64,000 bases of DNA from Pseudomonas persica (GCF_900291015.1 NZ_OLKL01000010.1:310367-374366), one strand, 5' to 3'; shown: positions 34,988-43,628, numbered from the stretch's first letter. Numbers and translations: made by a program. Notes: a model not told the origin generated them from the sequence alone.

Positions 34988-35371
34988 TCAGGCGTCGTCG
35001 TTGGCTTTGAGCAGGCGGTCGTAGGCGGCCTGGTCGAGCAGGGTGGATACGGCGCTGGCGTCGGCGGGAATGAAGCGGAAGAACCAGCCTTCGCCCATCG
35101 GGTCTTCGTTGACCAGTTCCGGGCTGTCTTCGAGTTGGTTGTTGATCTGTACCACTTCGCCGGTCAGGGGCATGTACACACCGCTGGCAGCCTTGACCGA
35201 CTCGACGGTGGACGCTTCGCTGCCTTTCTCATACTGCTGCAACTCTGGCAGTTGCACGAAAACCACATCGCCAAGGGCGTTCTGGGCGTAGGCGGTAATG
35301 CCCACGGTAACACTGCCGTCGGCTTCGACGCGCAGCCATTCGTGATCTTCAGTGAAACGCAACTCGCTCAT
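34988..35371 (-). CDS. gcvH: Glycine cleavage system H protein
   Basis: A 127-residue lipoyl-domain protein. The lipoylated Lys60 is in the TVESVKAAS motif. It carries the aminomethyl intermediate between P and T proteins. It is the first gene of the operon; 66-82 nt upstream of its start lies a sigma-54 promoter (35437-35453). Confidence 0.98.
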   Translation of the reverse strand: MSELRFTEDHEWLRVEADGSVTVGITAYAQNALGDVVFVQLPELQQYEKGSEASTVESVKAASGVYMPLTGEVVQINNQLEDSPELVNEDPMGEGWFFRFIPADASAVSTLLDQAAYDRLLKANDDA

Positions 35372-35436
35372 GGGGAATCCTCGGGAAGCAGGGCGTTGGG
35401 CGCGGTGGCTCCGCGCTCTTGGGGTGGGATTCCCTT

Positions 35437-35453
35437 AGCAAAAATGCGGCCAA
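35437..35453 (-). promoter_or_regulatory. Sigma-54 (-24/-12) promoter of the gcvH operon
   Basis: The minus strand reads TTGGCCGCATTTTTGCT: GG and GC separated by exactly 10 nt, with TTGGC and TTTGCT matching the sigma-54 consensus. The start site would fall about 55 nt before the gcvH ATG. No competing sigma-70 promoter of equal quality was seen. Confidence 0.75.
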
Positions 35454-35516
35454 TAAGAAAAACTCATTAAAAATCAATTAGTAATGATATTCAGACGACG
35501 CTGCATGGGTTTACGG

Positions 35517-35534
35517 TGGAATGAAAACGATACA
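35517..35534 (-). promoter_or_regulatory. Candidate GcsR/TyrR-type activator site (proximal)
   Basis: The minus strand reads TGTATCG-N4-CATTCCA. This matches 11 of 14 positions of the TGTAACG-N4-CGTTCCG pattern I recall for GcsR in P. aeruginosa. It lies about 70 bp upstream of the -24 element. Confidence 0.5.
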
Positions 35535-35551
35535 GGTGATGGTTGCAAGAA

Positions 35552-35574
35552 AAGGGTTTGGGGATCAAACCCTT
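35552..35574 (-). terminator. Probable trkH terminator
   Basis: A perfect 8-bp inverted repeat (AAGGGTTT / AAACCCTT, 7-nt loop). On the minus strand it is followed by TTCTT, about 90 nt after the trkH stop and upstream of the gcvH promoter. Confidence 0.55.
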
Positions 35575-35616
35575 GTGCAGTCCTAGTCACCGTCTTCCGT
35601 AGCGAATTCGGTACGG

Positions 35617-35634
35617 TGTATCGAAATGGCTACA
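35617..35634. promoter_or_regulatory. Candidate GcsR/TyrR-type activator site (distal)
   Basis: A TGTA-N10-TACA palindrome (TGTATCG...GGCTACA), the generic TyrR-box shape, placed exactly 100 bp from the proximal site. Enhancer-like spacing is usual for sigma-54 activators. Confidence 0.4.
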
Positions 35635-35665
35635 GCGCGGTGTTGCCTGTCACGGAACCGTCTGC

Positions 35666-37120
35666 CTAGAACCGCCAGAACGCGGGGGCAACGAGTACCA
35701 GCACGGTAAGGATTTCAAGCCGGCCCAGCAGCATCCCGATGGTCAGCAACCACTTCGCCGCATCGGGCAGCGACGCAAAATTGCCGGCCGGTCCGATCAG
35801 GTTGCCCAATCCGGGGCCTACGTTGCATACCGCAGTGGCTGCACCGCTCAAGGCGGTGGTCCAGTCGAGCCCTATCAGTGACAGCAGCAGGGCGATTACC
35901 GCAATGGTGATGAAGAAGAAAAAGGAGAAGGTCAGCAGCGAACGCACGATTTCTTCGTCGACCGGGTGGCCATTGTACTTCTTCGAGATGGTCGCGCGGG
36001 GATGGATCAACTGCTTCAGGCTGCTGATGAGCAGCGATGCAGCCACCTGAAAGCGGAAGATCTTCAGGCCCCCGGCTGTGGACCCTGAACATCCCCCGAC
36101 GAACGTCAGGTAGAAGAACAACAGAACGGCAAAGCTGCCCCACAACGTGTAGTCACCGACCGCAACCCCCGTCGTGGTCACCACCGAGGTGACATTGACC
36201 GCCACGATCCTGAAAGCATCCCACCACGGCAAGTCGCTGTGCCAACAGAGCCAGCTGCCTACCGTGATCGACACGAAAGCCAGAAAGCCAAGAAATCCGC
36301 GAACCTGATGATCCTTGAGCAAGGCCCGGTGATGGCCGCGCAAGGTTGCCACGTACAAGGTGAAGGGCAGGCTGCCCAGGATCATGATTACCACTGCCAG
36401 CCAATGCACTGCGGGCTGTGTCCAGTGCCCGAGCGAAGCATCGGAGGTCGAGAAGCCACCGGTCGAGATCAGCGACATCGAATGATTGATGGCTTCGAAC
36501 GGGGTCATCCCGGCGATCCATAGCGCGAGCGTGCCTGCTGCGGTGAGCCCCAGGTAGACCGCCAGAATCATCTTCGCCGCGACGTGCGAACGTGGCGTCA
36601 CTTTGTCCGACCAGTCCGAAGACTCGGTCTGAAACAGGCGCATGCCACCGACGCGCAACAGCGGCAGAATCGCGACGGCCATGCCGATGAAGCCGATTCC
36701 GCCGAGCCAGTGTAGCATGGATCGCCAGATCAACAGCCCAGGTGAGGCGCTGTCGAGGCCGGTCAGTACCGTGGAGCCGGTTGTCGTGATGCCTGACATG
36801 GTTTCGAAGAATGCATCCGTGTAGCTGATGTGTCGAATCAGCACCATGGGCAAGGCGGCGAACGCACAAACGATTATCCAACTGGCTGTCGTCAGGAAAT
36901 ACATATCCCTGGCCCTTATCTGCGGCGCTTCGGGTACGCCACGGGCTACCAGTGCAAGACCCGCGCACAGCGCGATCAGGCTCGACCAGAGAAATGCCCC
37001 GAGATCGTCGCTGCGGCCGTACAGAATCAGCGTGGTCATGGGGACGACCATGCTGATGGACAGTGTGATCAGGAATACACCGATGATGAAGGCGATGAAA
37101 CGCAGCGCGGGGAGAGGCAT
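35666..37120 (-). CDS. trkH: Trk-type potassium transporter membrane subunit
   Basis: A 484-residue TrkH/KtrB-family channel. All four pore-loop selectivity segments are present: GITTTGSTVL, LISTGGFSTSD, VVTTTGVAVGD and CNVGPGLGNLIG. The VGGCSGSTAGGLKIFR segment and the C-terminal MLLGRLEILTVLVL are typical. It needs the TrkA NAD-binding partner, which is not encoded here. It is monocistronic, and base composition is slightly less GC-rich than neighbouring operons. P. putida carries more than one Trk-type paralogue, so the specific symbol is provisional. Confidence 0.92.
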   Translation of the reverse strand: MPLPALRFIAFIIGVFLITLSISMVVPMTTLILYGRSDDLGAFLWSSLIALCAGLALVARGVPEAPQIRARDMYFLTTASWIIVCAFAALPMVLIRHISYTDAFFETMSGITTTGSTVLTGLDSASPGLLIWRSMLHWLGGIGFIGMAVAILPLLRVGGMRLFQTESSDWSDKVTPRSHVAAKMILAVYLGLTAAGTLALWIAGMTPFEAINHSMSLISTGGFSTSDASLGHWTQPAVHWLAVVIMILGSLPFTLYVATLRGHHRALLKDHQVRGFLGFLAFVSITVGSWLCWHSDLPWWDAFRIVAVNVTSVVTTTGVAVGDYTLWGSFAVLLFFYLTFVGGCSGSTAGGLKIFRFQVAASLLISSLKQLIHPRATISKKYNGHPVDEEIVRSLLTFSFFFFITIAVIALLLSLIGLDWTTALSGAATAVCNVGPGLGNLIGPAGNFASLPDAAKWLLTIGMLLGRLEILTVLVLVAPAFWRF

Positions 37121-37179
37121 CGAACAAGCTCACTTGGGTTATGCCGGGCAGTATTTACAGCGTTACGGGATTGTCGAGT

Positions 37180-37207
37180 AAAAAAGCCGTAAAGGTCTTT
37201 ACCCGGC
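37180..37207 (-). terminator. Terminator of the phosphatase-SDR-NTF2 operon
   Basis: The minus strand shows a GCC(GG)GTAAA / TTTACGGC hairpin followed by six T, about 50 nt after the phosphatase stop codon. Confidence 0.75.
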
Positions 37208-37256
37208 CGTCGCACCCTAAGGCCTGTGCGCCTTTGCTTCATGTGCCTTTCCCTGC

Positions 37257-37829
37257 TCAGTCCGGGTCCTCAATGTGCTTGGCAAGCACAATCGTGCTCC
37301 AATAGCGGCTGCCGTTGCGGCTTCGGCGAGTCCACCCCTTCAGCATCAGTTCCTTGGCAATCATCCGGTTCATGAACCCATGACCTAGCAGCAGTACCGG
37401 CCCCTCGCTGGCAAGTGATAACAGCCGTTGTGCTGCCATACTGGCGCGACGCCTGGCACCGCTGACGGTTTCGCCATTGCGCGAGTAACCGCACAACCAT
37501 AGAACGCGAAGGATGAATGCCCAGGTGAACGGTGAAAGTCGAGGGCGCCTCCATTGGCCATGAGGCAGTTCCGCTTCACAGAAAAGCGCATCGACGTGGC
37601 TGGGCTCAAGACCGAGCGCCTGCAGCGAGTCCAATGCACGTGGCGCCGTGCTCGAGACGATCACCGTCGCCGTTACGGCAAGCTGCAGGCTGGCGGCCGG
37701 GGCGGGCTGGTCGGTGATTCCGGCGCGGTTGTAGCCATTTATCCAGCCCTCCATATCCAGTGCTGACACTTTTTGGCTGGTGGCCAGCGCCGGCTGGCCG
37801 TGGCGCATCAGGATTATTTCCCTGTCCAT
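37257..37829 (-). CDS. Histidine phosphatase family protein
   Basis: A 190-residue branch-2-like phosphoglycerate-mutase-fold protein with the RHG motif at residues 9-11 (ILMRHGQPAL), a catalytic Arg in SSTAPRALDS, acidic residue in CEAELPHG, and the second His in LLGHGFMNRM. Catalytic residues appear complete. The substrate is unknown. The 3-nt gap to the SDR gene makes co-translation likely. Confidence 0.87.
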   Translation of the reverse strand: MDREIILMRHGQPALATSQKVSALDMEGWINGYNRAGITDQPAPAASLQLAVTATVIVSSTAPRALDSLQALGLEPSHVDALFCEAELPHGQWRRPRLSPFTWAFILRVLWLCGYSRNGETVSGARRRASMAAQRLLSLASEGPVLLLGHGFMNRMIAKELMLKGWTRRSRNGSRYWSTIVLAKHIEDPD

Positions 37830-37832
37830 GGG

Positions 37833-38879
37833 CTATTTACTTTCCTGTTCCGTGAGCGAGCCGTGTTCTGCAAACCAGCCGTGGTCTCGATACCACGCCA
37901 CGGTATCGGCGACAGTCAGTTCCAGCGCCCTGAAACTCAGGCCAAGCGCATGTTCACTTTTGCTGTGGTTGAAACGCGTACGGTCCTTTTCCCGTACCAG
38001 CAGGCGCAGCGTGGCCAAGCTTAGCAGGATGGGCTTGCCGGTGAGTCGCGCATACATTTCCTGTACTGCGGCCAGGCAGAATAACAACGGCAACGGTAAA
38101 TGCCGTGCAGGTGTCCGCACGCCCGCCAGACGGCCTACTAACGGTACCAGTTCAGCCATGGTCATATGCCGTCCGGCGGCCAGGTAGCGTTCGCCGCTGC
38201 GTCCTTGCGTGGCGGCGGCAATCTGCGCCACAGCCACATCGCGGGCATCGACCACCGAGAAACTGCCTGGGATCAAGCCAGGCAGTTTGCCGTGCACGAC
38301 ATCGTTGACCAGCTGCCCGGACGACGTCGGGCCGATGTCGCCAGGGCCCCACATCCAGCCTGGCAGCACCATGCAGGCGCGCATGTCGGGGTGGGCTTCG
38401 AGAAACGCAGCCACCACGCGGTCGGCGAGGATCTTGCTGCGGTAGTAGTCATCTGCATCGCCCTCGGCGCGCAGGCATGTCTCATCGATCGACGTGCCTG
38501 GCGCCCCGTCGAGCACTGCAATGGACGAGGTATGGATGAACCGCCGGATGCCGGCCCGGTAGGCCTGTTCCAACAGGCGGCGGGTGCCGGTCACATTGAT
38601 CTGCTCGAGCGCTTGCCAATGGCTGCCGCCCTTGTAGTTGTCACGAAAGAACGCTGCAGTATGGAACACCGTATCGCAGCCGCGCAGGGACGCTGCGAAA
38701 GCAGCGACATCGGCCATGTCGCCTTCGACCAGCTCCACTTCGGGCAGATCACTGAACTGCTGTTCCCCCTTTGCTCTTGACCGCACCAGCCCTTTGACCG
38801 TGTAGCCACGAGCAACCAGTTCACGGACCAGGTTGTTGCCCAGCAAGCCGGTTGCTCCGGTAACGAACACATTGCGCAT
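37833..38879 (-). CDS. NAD-dependent epimerase/dehydratase (extended SDR)
   Basis: A 348-residue extended short-chain dehydrogenase with a Rossmann GATGLLGNNL motif near the N-terminus (residues 8-17) and a YYRSK catalytic Tyr-x-x-x-Lys site in the DDYYRSKILADRVV segment. It resembles dihydroflavonol-4-reductase/HpnA-type SDRs. It is the middle gene of a three-gene operon with 3-nt gaps on both sides. The substrate cannot be inferred. Confidence 0.87.
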   Translation of the reverse strand: MRNVFVTGATGLLGNNLVRELVARGYTVKGLVRSRAKGEQQFSDLPEVELVEGDMADVAAFAASLRGCDTVFHTAAFFRDNYKGGSHWQALEQINVTGTRRLLEQAYRAGIRRFIHTSSIAVLDGAPGTSIDETCLRAEGDADDYYRSKILADRVVAAFLEAHPDMRACMVLPGWMWGPGDIGPTSSGQLVNDVVHGKLPGLIPGSFSVVDARDVAVAQIAAATQGRSGERYLAAGRHMTMAELVPLVGRLAGVRTPARHLPLPLLFCLAAVQEMYARLTGKPILLSLATLRLLVREKDRTRFNHSKSEHALGLSFRALELTVADTVAWYRDHGWFAEHGSLTEQESK

Positions 38880-38882
38880 GGC

Positions 38883-39314
38883 TCAACCCTCGCTCTGTTC
38901 GGCAGATGGCTTCAACATGGCACTGTCGAAAAACACCGTTTCGCGAATGGCCAGGCCGTTTCTGAAGGTGAAGTGGGCCGCATAGTGCACGCAGACCCGA
39001 CGCCCATGGGCCGGAACGATCACGCCTGCTGGCAGCAGCAGCGGGGCAGTGAAGGTGCCGGTCAGGACGGCGGTCATTGCCAGTCGATCATCCGAGACCA
39101 TGAATGGGGTCAGGGCCACCTGGGCATCAGGGAATGCGCTGAACAGCGCCATCTCCCGCGCGCGCATGGCTTCGCGCCCGGTTTGGGTGGTCATGCCATC
39201 CAGGTACTCGAAGTCTTCGTCGACCAATGCCAGCAGCCCTTGCACATCATGCTGGTTGAAGGCGTTGGCGGCGCGTTGGGCATAGTCCTTGGGGCCAGTA
39301 ATCATGCAATCCAT
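38883..39314 (-). CDS. NTF2-like / SnoaL-like protein
   Basis: A 143-residue SnoaL-like fold (YAQRAANAFNQHDVQGLLALVDEDFEYLDGMTTQTGREAMRARE). Such proteins are often isomerases/hydrolases or ester-cyclase-like. It is first of the operon and is divergent from the LysR gene; start ATG 39314, or ATG 39305 three codons later. It probably acts with the SDR and phosphatase. Confidence 0.85.
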   Translation of the reverse strand: MDCMITGPKDYAQRAANAFNQHDVQGLLALVDEDFEYLDGMTTQTGREAMRAREMALFSAFPDAQVALTPFMVSDDRLAMTAVLTGTFTAPLLLPAGVIVPAHGRRVCVHYAAHFTFRNGLAIRETVFFDSAMLKPSAEQSEG

Positions 39315-39354
39315 TCCATTCGTTTAGAGGGGCCCAAGGTATACTCCCGCGCTT

Positions 39355-39370
39355 GCTGTCGAAAAACAGC
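39355..39370. promoter_or_regulatory. Inverted repeat in the LysR divergent promoter region
   Basis: GCTGT / ACAGC with a 6-nt spacer, between the NTF2-like and LysR genes. A plausible secondary LysR-type recognition or activation site. Confidence 0.35.
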
Positions 39371-39384
39371 GTCTACTGCATAAT

Positions 39385-39406
39385 GGGTTTGCGTATTTGC
39401 AAACCC
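39385..39406. promoter_or_regulatory. Perfect 22-bp palindrome upstream of the LysR gene
   Basis: GGGTTTGC / GCAAACCC around a 6-nt spacer, ending 17 nt before the LysR ATG. It contains the T-N11-A pattern bound by LysR-type regulators and probably is the autoregulatory operator. Confidence 0.55.
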
Positions 39407-39423
39407 GGGAGAGGCCAGCGCAT

Positions 39424-40326
39424 ATGGCATTGCAGGAAAACTGGGATGATCTTCGGCTGCTATTGGCCGTATCGCGGCGTGGCAGCTTTCTTCGCGCTGG
39501 CGAGTTGCTGGGGATCGCTGCATCGACCGTGTCCCGTCGCCTGACGCAGCTTGAGGCCGCGTTGGGCGAGCCGCTCGTCGAGCGGGGGGTAGAAGGATGC
39601 AGGCTGACCTCGCGTGGCCAATCGCTGGTCGAGGTGGCCCTGGCAGCGGAAGCTGGCCTGCGCCGCCAAACGCGTGCCGGCGCAGCCGAGCTGCCTTGCG
39701 ATCTCTCTGGCACTGTTCAGGTGAGCGCAGGGGAAGGCTTCTCGACTTGCGTACTGGAGGCGGCCAATCGCTTTACCGGACTGCACCCGGGGTGCTCGGT
39801 GGAGCTGACCGTGACCGCCGACTTCCACAAGATCGTCCGGGGTGTGGCGGACATTGCCGTGCGCACGGTCCATCTGGGGGAGCCCTCACTGATTTATCGG
39901 CCCATAGGCCGGCTTGGCTATGGTGTGTTCGCCGCTGCGGGGTACCTGCAGCGGTTTCCGGGGGTTACCCCGGCGACGGCGGTCAATATCGGCCTGCTTC
40001 CGCCGCTGGACGTGTTGCCGCAACTACGTGCGGCAAAGGCGGGGGGGCTGGAGCGTGCGCCGATTCGCGTGAACTCGTTCAGCGCACAGCTCGAATCGGT
40101 GAGACGCGGGATGGGGGTGGCGGTACTGCCGCGGATTCTGGCCAAGGATTTGATCGAATTGTTCGTTGACCTTCCCCTTCCAGACATGGAGGTCTACATG
40201 GTAACGCGGCCACAGGCGTTGAAGCAGCCTCATATAAAGTGCTTTTTTTCGATCCTGGAGAAAATGCTGCACCAGGCCCTGTTCACGGAGCCTGGGCAGC
40301 ACCTGGCGGGCCAAGATAACGGCTGA
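39424..40326 (+). CDS. LysR-family transcriptional regulator
   Basis: A 300-residue LTTR with an N-terminal winged HTH (residues about 7-64; RLLLAVSRRGSFLRAGELLGIAASTVSRRLTQLEAALG) and a substrate-binding domain to about residue 290. GGGAGAGG precedes the ATG. It is divergent from the NTF2-SDR-phosphatase operon, its likely target, and convergent with gltS (16-nt gap). The inducer is unknown. Confidence 0.9.
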   Translation: MALQENWDDLRLLLAVSRRGSFLRAGELLGIAASTVSRRLTQLEAALGEPLVERGVEGCRLTSRGQSLVEVALAAEAGLRRQTRAGAAELPCDLSGTVQVSAGEGFSTCVLEAANRFTGLHPGCSVELTVTADFHKIVRGVADIAVRTVHLGEPSLIYRPIGRLGYGVFAAAGYLQRFPGVTPATAVNIGLLPPLDVLPQLRAAKAGGLERAPIRVNSFSAQLESVRRGMGVAVLPRILAKDLIELFVDLPLPDMEVYMVTRPQALKQPHIKCFFSILEKMLHQALFTEPGQHLAGQDNG

Positions 40327-40342
40327 GTGCCTAGCGTCCGGC

Positions 40343-41539
40343 TCAAAACAACGGTAAGGCCAGGTACAGCTTGATGACGATGACATTGATGATGTCGATG
40401 AAAAACGCTCCCACCATCGGCACTACCAGGAAGGCGGTAGGCGAAGCCCCGTAGCGTTGGGTCACCGCTTGCATGTTGGCGATCGCAGTCGGCGTTGCAC
40501 CCAGACCGAAACCGCAATGCCCGGCAGCCAGTACCGCCGCGTCATAGTTACGGCCCATGACCCGGAACGTGACAAATATCGCAAACAGCGCCATGACCAA
40601 TGTCTGTGCGGCGAGTAACACAAAGAACGGTAATGCCAATGCCGCAAGGTCCCACAATTTGAGCGACATCAAGGCAATGGCCAGGAATAACGACAAACTC
40701 ACATTGCCCAATACCGAGACTTCCCGCTCGAAGACCTGATAAAAGCCGAATGCCGAAAGGCCGTTTCGTAACAGTACCCCCACGAACAACACGCAAACGA
40801 ACGTCGGCAGTTCAAATGCAGTGCCTTTCAACAAACCATTAAGTAACGAACCCGCGAGCAAACTGACCGCGATCAGCGCCAGTGTTTCGATAAATGAAAA
40901 CGAGGTAATCAGGCGTTCTTTGTCCGGTTGTTCGAAGCCCTTGGGCAGTTGCGGTGCTGCTTCTTCGATACCAGGCTTTCTTACCCGCTTGATCAGTAGC
41001 CGGGCGACCGGGCCGCCTATCAGGCCACCCAGCACCAGGCCGAAGGTAGCTGATGCCATTGCCAGTTCGGAGGCCGAGGCCAGGCCAAACTTCTCGGAGA
41101 AAGTGGTCCCCCACGCAGCGCCTGTGCCGTGGCCACCCGACAAGGTGATAGACCCGGCCAGCAGGCCCATCAGCGGGTCGAGCCCCAGTGCCGTTGCCAG
41201 GCTGATGCCCATGGCGTTCTGGACCAGCAGCAAGCCGGTTACCACCAGCAGAAACACGGTAACCACGCGGCCACCTTTTTTCAGGCTGGCGAAGTCGGCA
41301 CTCAAACCGATGGTGGCGAAGAATGCCAGCATCAGAGGGGCTTGCAGTGAGGTCTCGAATTGCACGTGGACATCGAAACTGCGTAACGCCAAGAGTGCCA
41401 AGGCCACTACCAGGCCGCCTGCGACAGGTTCCGGAATGTTGTAAGTGCGCAAGAAACCAATGCGTGCGACAAGGCAGCGCCCCAATAACAGTACCAAAGA
41501 GGCGGCTACCAGCGTCCCGTAAAAGTCGAGTTCAAACAT
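40343..41539 (-). CDS. gltS: Sodium/glutamate symporter
   Basis: A 398-residue GltS-family (ESS) transporter. It starts MFELDFYGTLVAASLVLLLGR, with two inverted repeats of about five helices and conserved GGHGTGAAWG and GHCGFGLGATPTAIANM loops. It takes up L-glutamate with Na+. The N-terminal length and loops are intact. It is monocistronic. Confidence 0.95.
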   Translation of the reverse strand: MFELDFYGTLVAASLVLLLGRCLVARIGFLRTYNIPEPVAGGLVVALALLALRSFDVHVQFETSLQAPLMLAFFATIGLSADFASLKKGGRVVTVFLLVVTGLLLVQNAMGISLATALGLDPLMGLLAGSITLSGGHGTGAAWGTTFSEKFGLASASELAMASATFGLVLGGLIGGPVARLLIKRVRKPGIEEAAPQLPKGFEQPDKERLITSFSFIETLALIAVSLLAGSLLNGLLKGTAFELPTFVCVLFVGVLLRNGLSAFGFYQVFEREVSVLGNVSLSLFLAIALMSLKLWDLAALALPFFVLLAAQTLVMALFAIFVTFRVMGRNYDAAVLAAGHCGFGLGATPTAIANMQAVTQRYGASPTAFLVVPMVGAFFIDIINVIVIKLYLALPLF

Positions 41540-41957
41540 CAGGTGCTCTCGTTATATGCAGTAGCGAACCACTTCCCGCTATGGGGCGGACAAGTGGGGT
41601 GACAGGTGGGAATACACTGTCACCATTCTACGAGGCATCCGTGGGAGAGTATCTTTCACTGGCGTAGGAAAAGCCTGAATAACAACCGGATTATTACAAT
41701 AACTATCAGGGGCCGCTTTGCGGCCCATCGCAGGCAAGCCATCTCCCACAGGTATCGCGCAGAATTCAGGACGTGCGCGATACCTGTGGGAGATGGCCCA
41801 GCCCTTTGGTCTGCGCTGTCGCATAGAGAACTGAATTCGCAAGCGGTCCGTGCATCCTGTGGGAGCGGCTAATTCAACGAGTTATGTGCAGTTCTATGAG
41901 AGCTGGCTTGCCTGCGATGGGCTGCGTAGCAGCCCTGTTGACGCTATCTGACAGGTA
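41540..41957. other. REP-rich gap between gltS and gcsR
   Basis: 418 nt without a gene. It contains an inverted REP pair (41738-41797) and further REP remnants to about 41940. The gltS promoter should lie in the part next to 41540; no clear elements were found. Confidence 0.6.
41697..41940. repeat. REP cluster
   Basis: GCCATCTCCCACAGG arms (41738-41761 and 41774-41797, about 24 nt each), preceded by ggccgctttgcggcccatcgc and followed by two more degenerate copies, to the end of the gltS-gcsR gap. Confidence 0.8.
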
Positions 41958-43466
41958 TCAGGCTTTGCCCGGTATTCCATATTTGCGCAGGCGCTGGGCA
42001 ATGGCGGTATGCGAGGTCTGCAAGCGCCCGGCCAGTTGCCGCGTCGAGGGGTAGCTGGCGTACAGGCGTTGCAACAGCTCGCGCTCGAAATCGGCCACGG
42101 CCTGTTCCAGGCTGGCCACTTCACCATCCTGCCCACGCGCCACCGAGGTACCGGCGATGTCCAGGTCACCGATATCCACCAGGTTGCCCTCGCAGATGGC
42201 GGCTGCGCGAAAAATCACGTTCTGCAACTGGCGCACATTGCCCGGCCAAGGGTTGGCCAGCAGTGCCGAATGGGTGGCCGGGGTCAGCCGGCAGGGCGGG
42301 CGCTGGATCTGCGTGCAGGCCTGCTGCATGAAAAAATGCGCCAGCATCAGGATGTCCTGGCCCCGGTCGCGCAACGGCGGTACCTGCAGGTTGAGCACGT
42401 TCAGGCGGTAGAACAGGTCTTCGCGGAAGCTGCCCTCGGCGACCATGCGCTCCAGGTCGCGGTGGGTGGCGCTGATGATGCGGACATCCACCTTCACTTC
42501 GCGGTCGCCACCCACCCGGCGGAAGCTGCCATCGCTGAGAAAGCGCAGCAGCTTGGCTTGCAGGTATGGCGACATTTCGCCGATTTCATCGAGGAATACC
42601 GTGCCCTGGTTGGCCAGCTCCATCAGCCCGGGCTTGCCGCCCCGCTGTGCGCCGGTGAAGGCGCCGGGGGCGTAGCCGAACAGTTCGCTCTCGGCCAGGC
42701 TTTCGGGCAGCGCGGCGCAGTTCAGGGCCAGGAATGGCGCCGCGTGGCGGCTGCTGATGGCGTGGCAGGCGCGGGCTACCAGTTCTTTGCCGGTGCCGGT
42801 TTCGCCATGCACCAGCAGCGGTGCATCGAGCGCCGCCACGCGCAGGGCGCGGGCCTTGAGGGTGCGGATGGCCGGCGACTCGCCGAGCAAGGCATCAAAG
42901 CCCTCGGCATGGTCGTGGTGCAGCGCCGACAGGCGTTCGCCCATGCGTGTAGGCGGGTACAGTGTCAGCAGGCCACCGGCGTTGGTGATCGGCATGGCGT
43001 CCAGTAGCAGGCTCTGGCCATTGAGCTGCATCTCGCGCATGGGCAGGTGGAAGTTGTTGTCCAGCAGGGCCTGCAGCAGTGCCGGGTCGCCGAACAGCTC
43101 ACCCACCGAGCGGCCGGCGGATTCGCGACCGCACAGTTCGATCAGCGCCGGGTTGGCCAGCAGCACCTTGCCGGCACTGTCCACGGCCAGCACCGGGTCG
43201 CTCATCGCCGCCAGCAGAGCATCGAGCTGCAGGTGGCGGCGTTGGCCGGGGAGGATGTCGACCACGTCCACCGATTGCACGCCATGTACCTCGAACAGCG
43301 CGTCGTGCAGCTCTTCGAGCACGGCGGGACTGAGGGTCGGGGCATCGATGTAGACGTTCGGCGGGACCATCTCCACGGCGTCCAGGTTGAGGTTGCGGGC
43401 ACCGAGCAGGGCGAGGACTTCCTGGGTGATGCCGACGCGGTCGATGAAGCTGACGTGGATGCGCAT
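41958..43466 (-). CDS. gcsR: Sigma-54 activator of TyrR family, probable GcsR
   Basis: A 502-residue enhancer-binding protein: N-terminal ACT domain (1-70), PAS domain (about 80-160), AAA+ domain with Walker A GETGTGKE (221-228), GAFTGA loop (268-273) and Walker B FLDEIGE (291-297), and a Fis-type HTH at the C-terminus. The intact GAFTGA indicates genuine sigma-54 activation. The N-terminus [21 protein letters not shown] resembles GcsR, the glycine-responsive activator of gcv genes in P. aeruginosa, more than PhhR. I start at ATG 43466; the frame is open upstream into REP sequence. No Shine-Dalgarno precedes it. Confidence 0.88.
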   Translation of the reverse strand: MRIHVSFIDRVGITQEVLALLGARNLNLDAVEMVPPNVYIDAPTLSPAVLEELHDALFEVHGVQSVDVVDILPGQRRHLQLDALLAAMSDPVLAVDSAGKVLLANPALIELCGRESAGRSVGELFGDPALLQALLDNNFHLPMREMQLNGQSLLLDAMPITNAGGLLTLYPPTRMGERLSALHHDHAEGFDALLGESPAIRTLKARALRVAALDAPLLVHGETGTGKELVARACHAISSRHAAPFLALNCAALPESLAESELFGYAPGAFTGAQRGGKPGLMELANQGTVFLDEIGEMSPYLQAKLLRFLSDGSFRRVGGDREVKVDVRIISATHRDLERMVAEGSFREDLFYRLNVLNLQVPPLRDRGQDILMLAHFFMQQACTQIQRPPCRLTPATHSALLANPWPGNVRQLQNVIFRAAAICEGNLVDIGDLDIAGTSVARGQDGEVASLEQAVADFERELLQRLYASYPSTRQLAGRLQTSHTAIAQRLRKYGIPGKA

Positions 43467-43513
43467 GAGGAGGGTGAAGTGGTGGCCGGGGAGGGCGGTA
43501 GTATGCCTCAACA

Positions 43514-43628
43514 TCGCCGGGGCCGCTTTGCGGCCCATCGCCGGCAAGCCAGCTCCCACCTCGATCGCATCGGCCTGAAGGCCTGTGCAGTACCTGTGGT
43601 TGCCGGCGATGGGCTGCAAAGCAGCCCG
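43514..43628. repeat. REP pair (gccggcaagccagc type)
   Basis: Inverted copies around catcgccggcaagccagctcccac and ttgccggcgatgggctgc, between the DUF5064-like gene and gcsR. Confidence 0.8.

Noticed and set aside
35484..35669. A 61-codon frame in the gcvH-trkH gap
   Set aside because: It crosses the sigma-54 upstream sites and trkH terminator and has no ribosome site; better explained as regulatory DNA.
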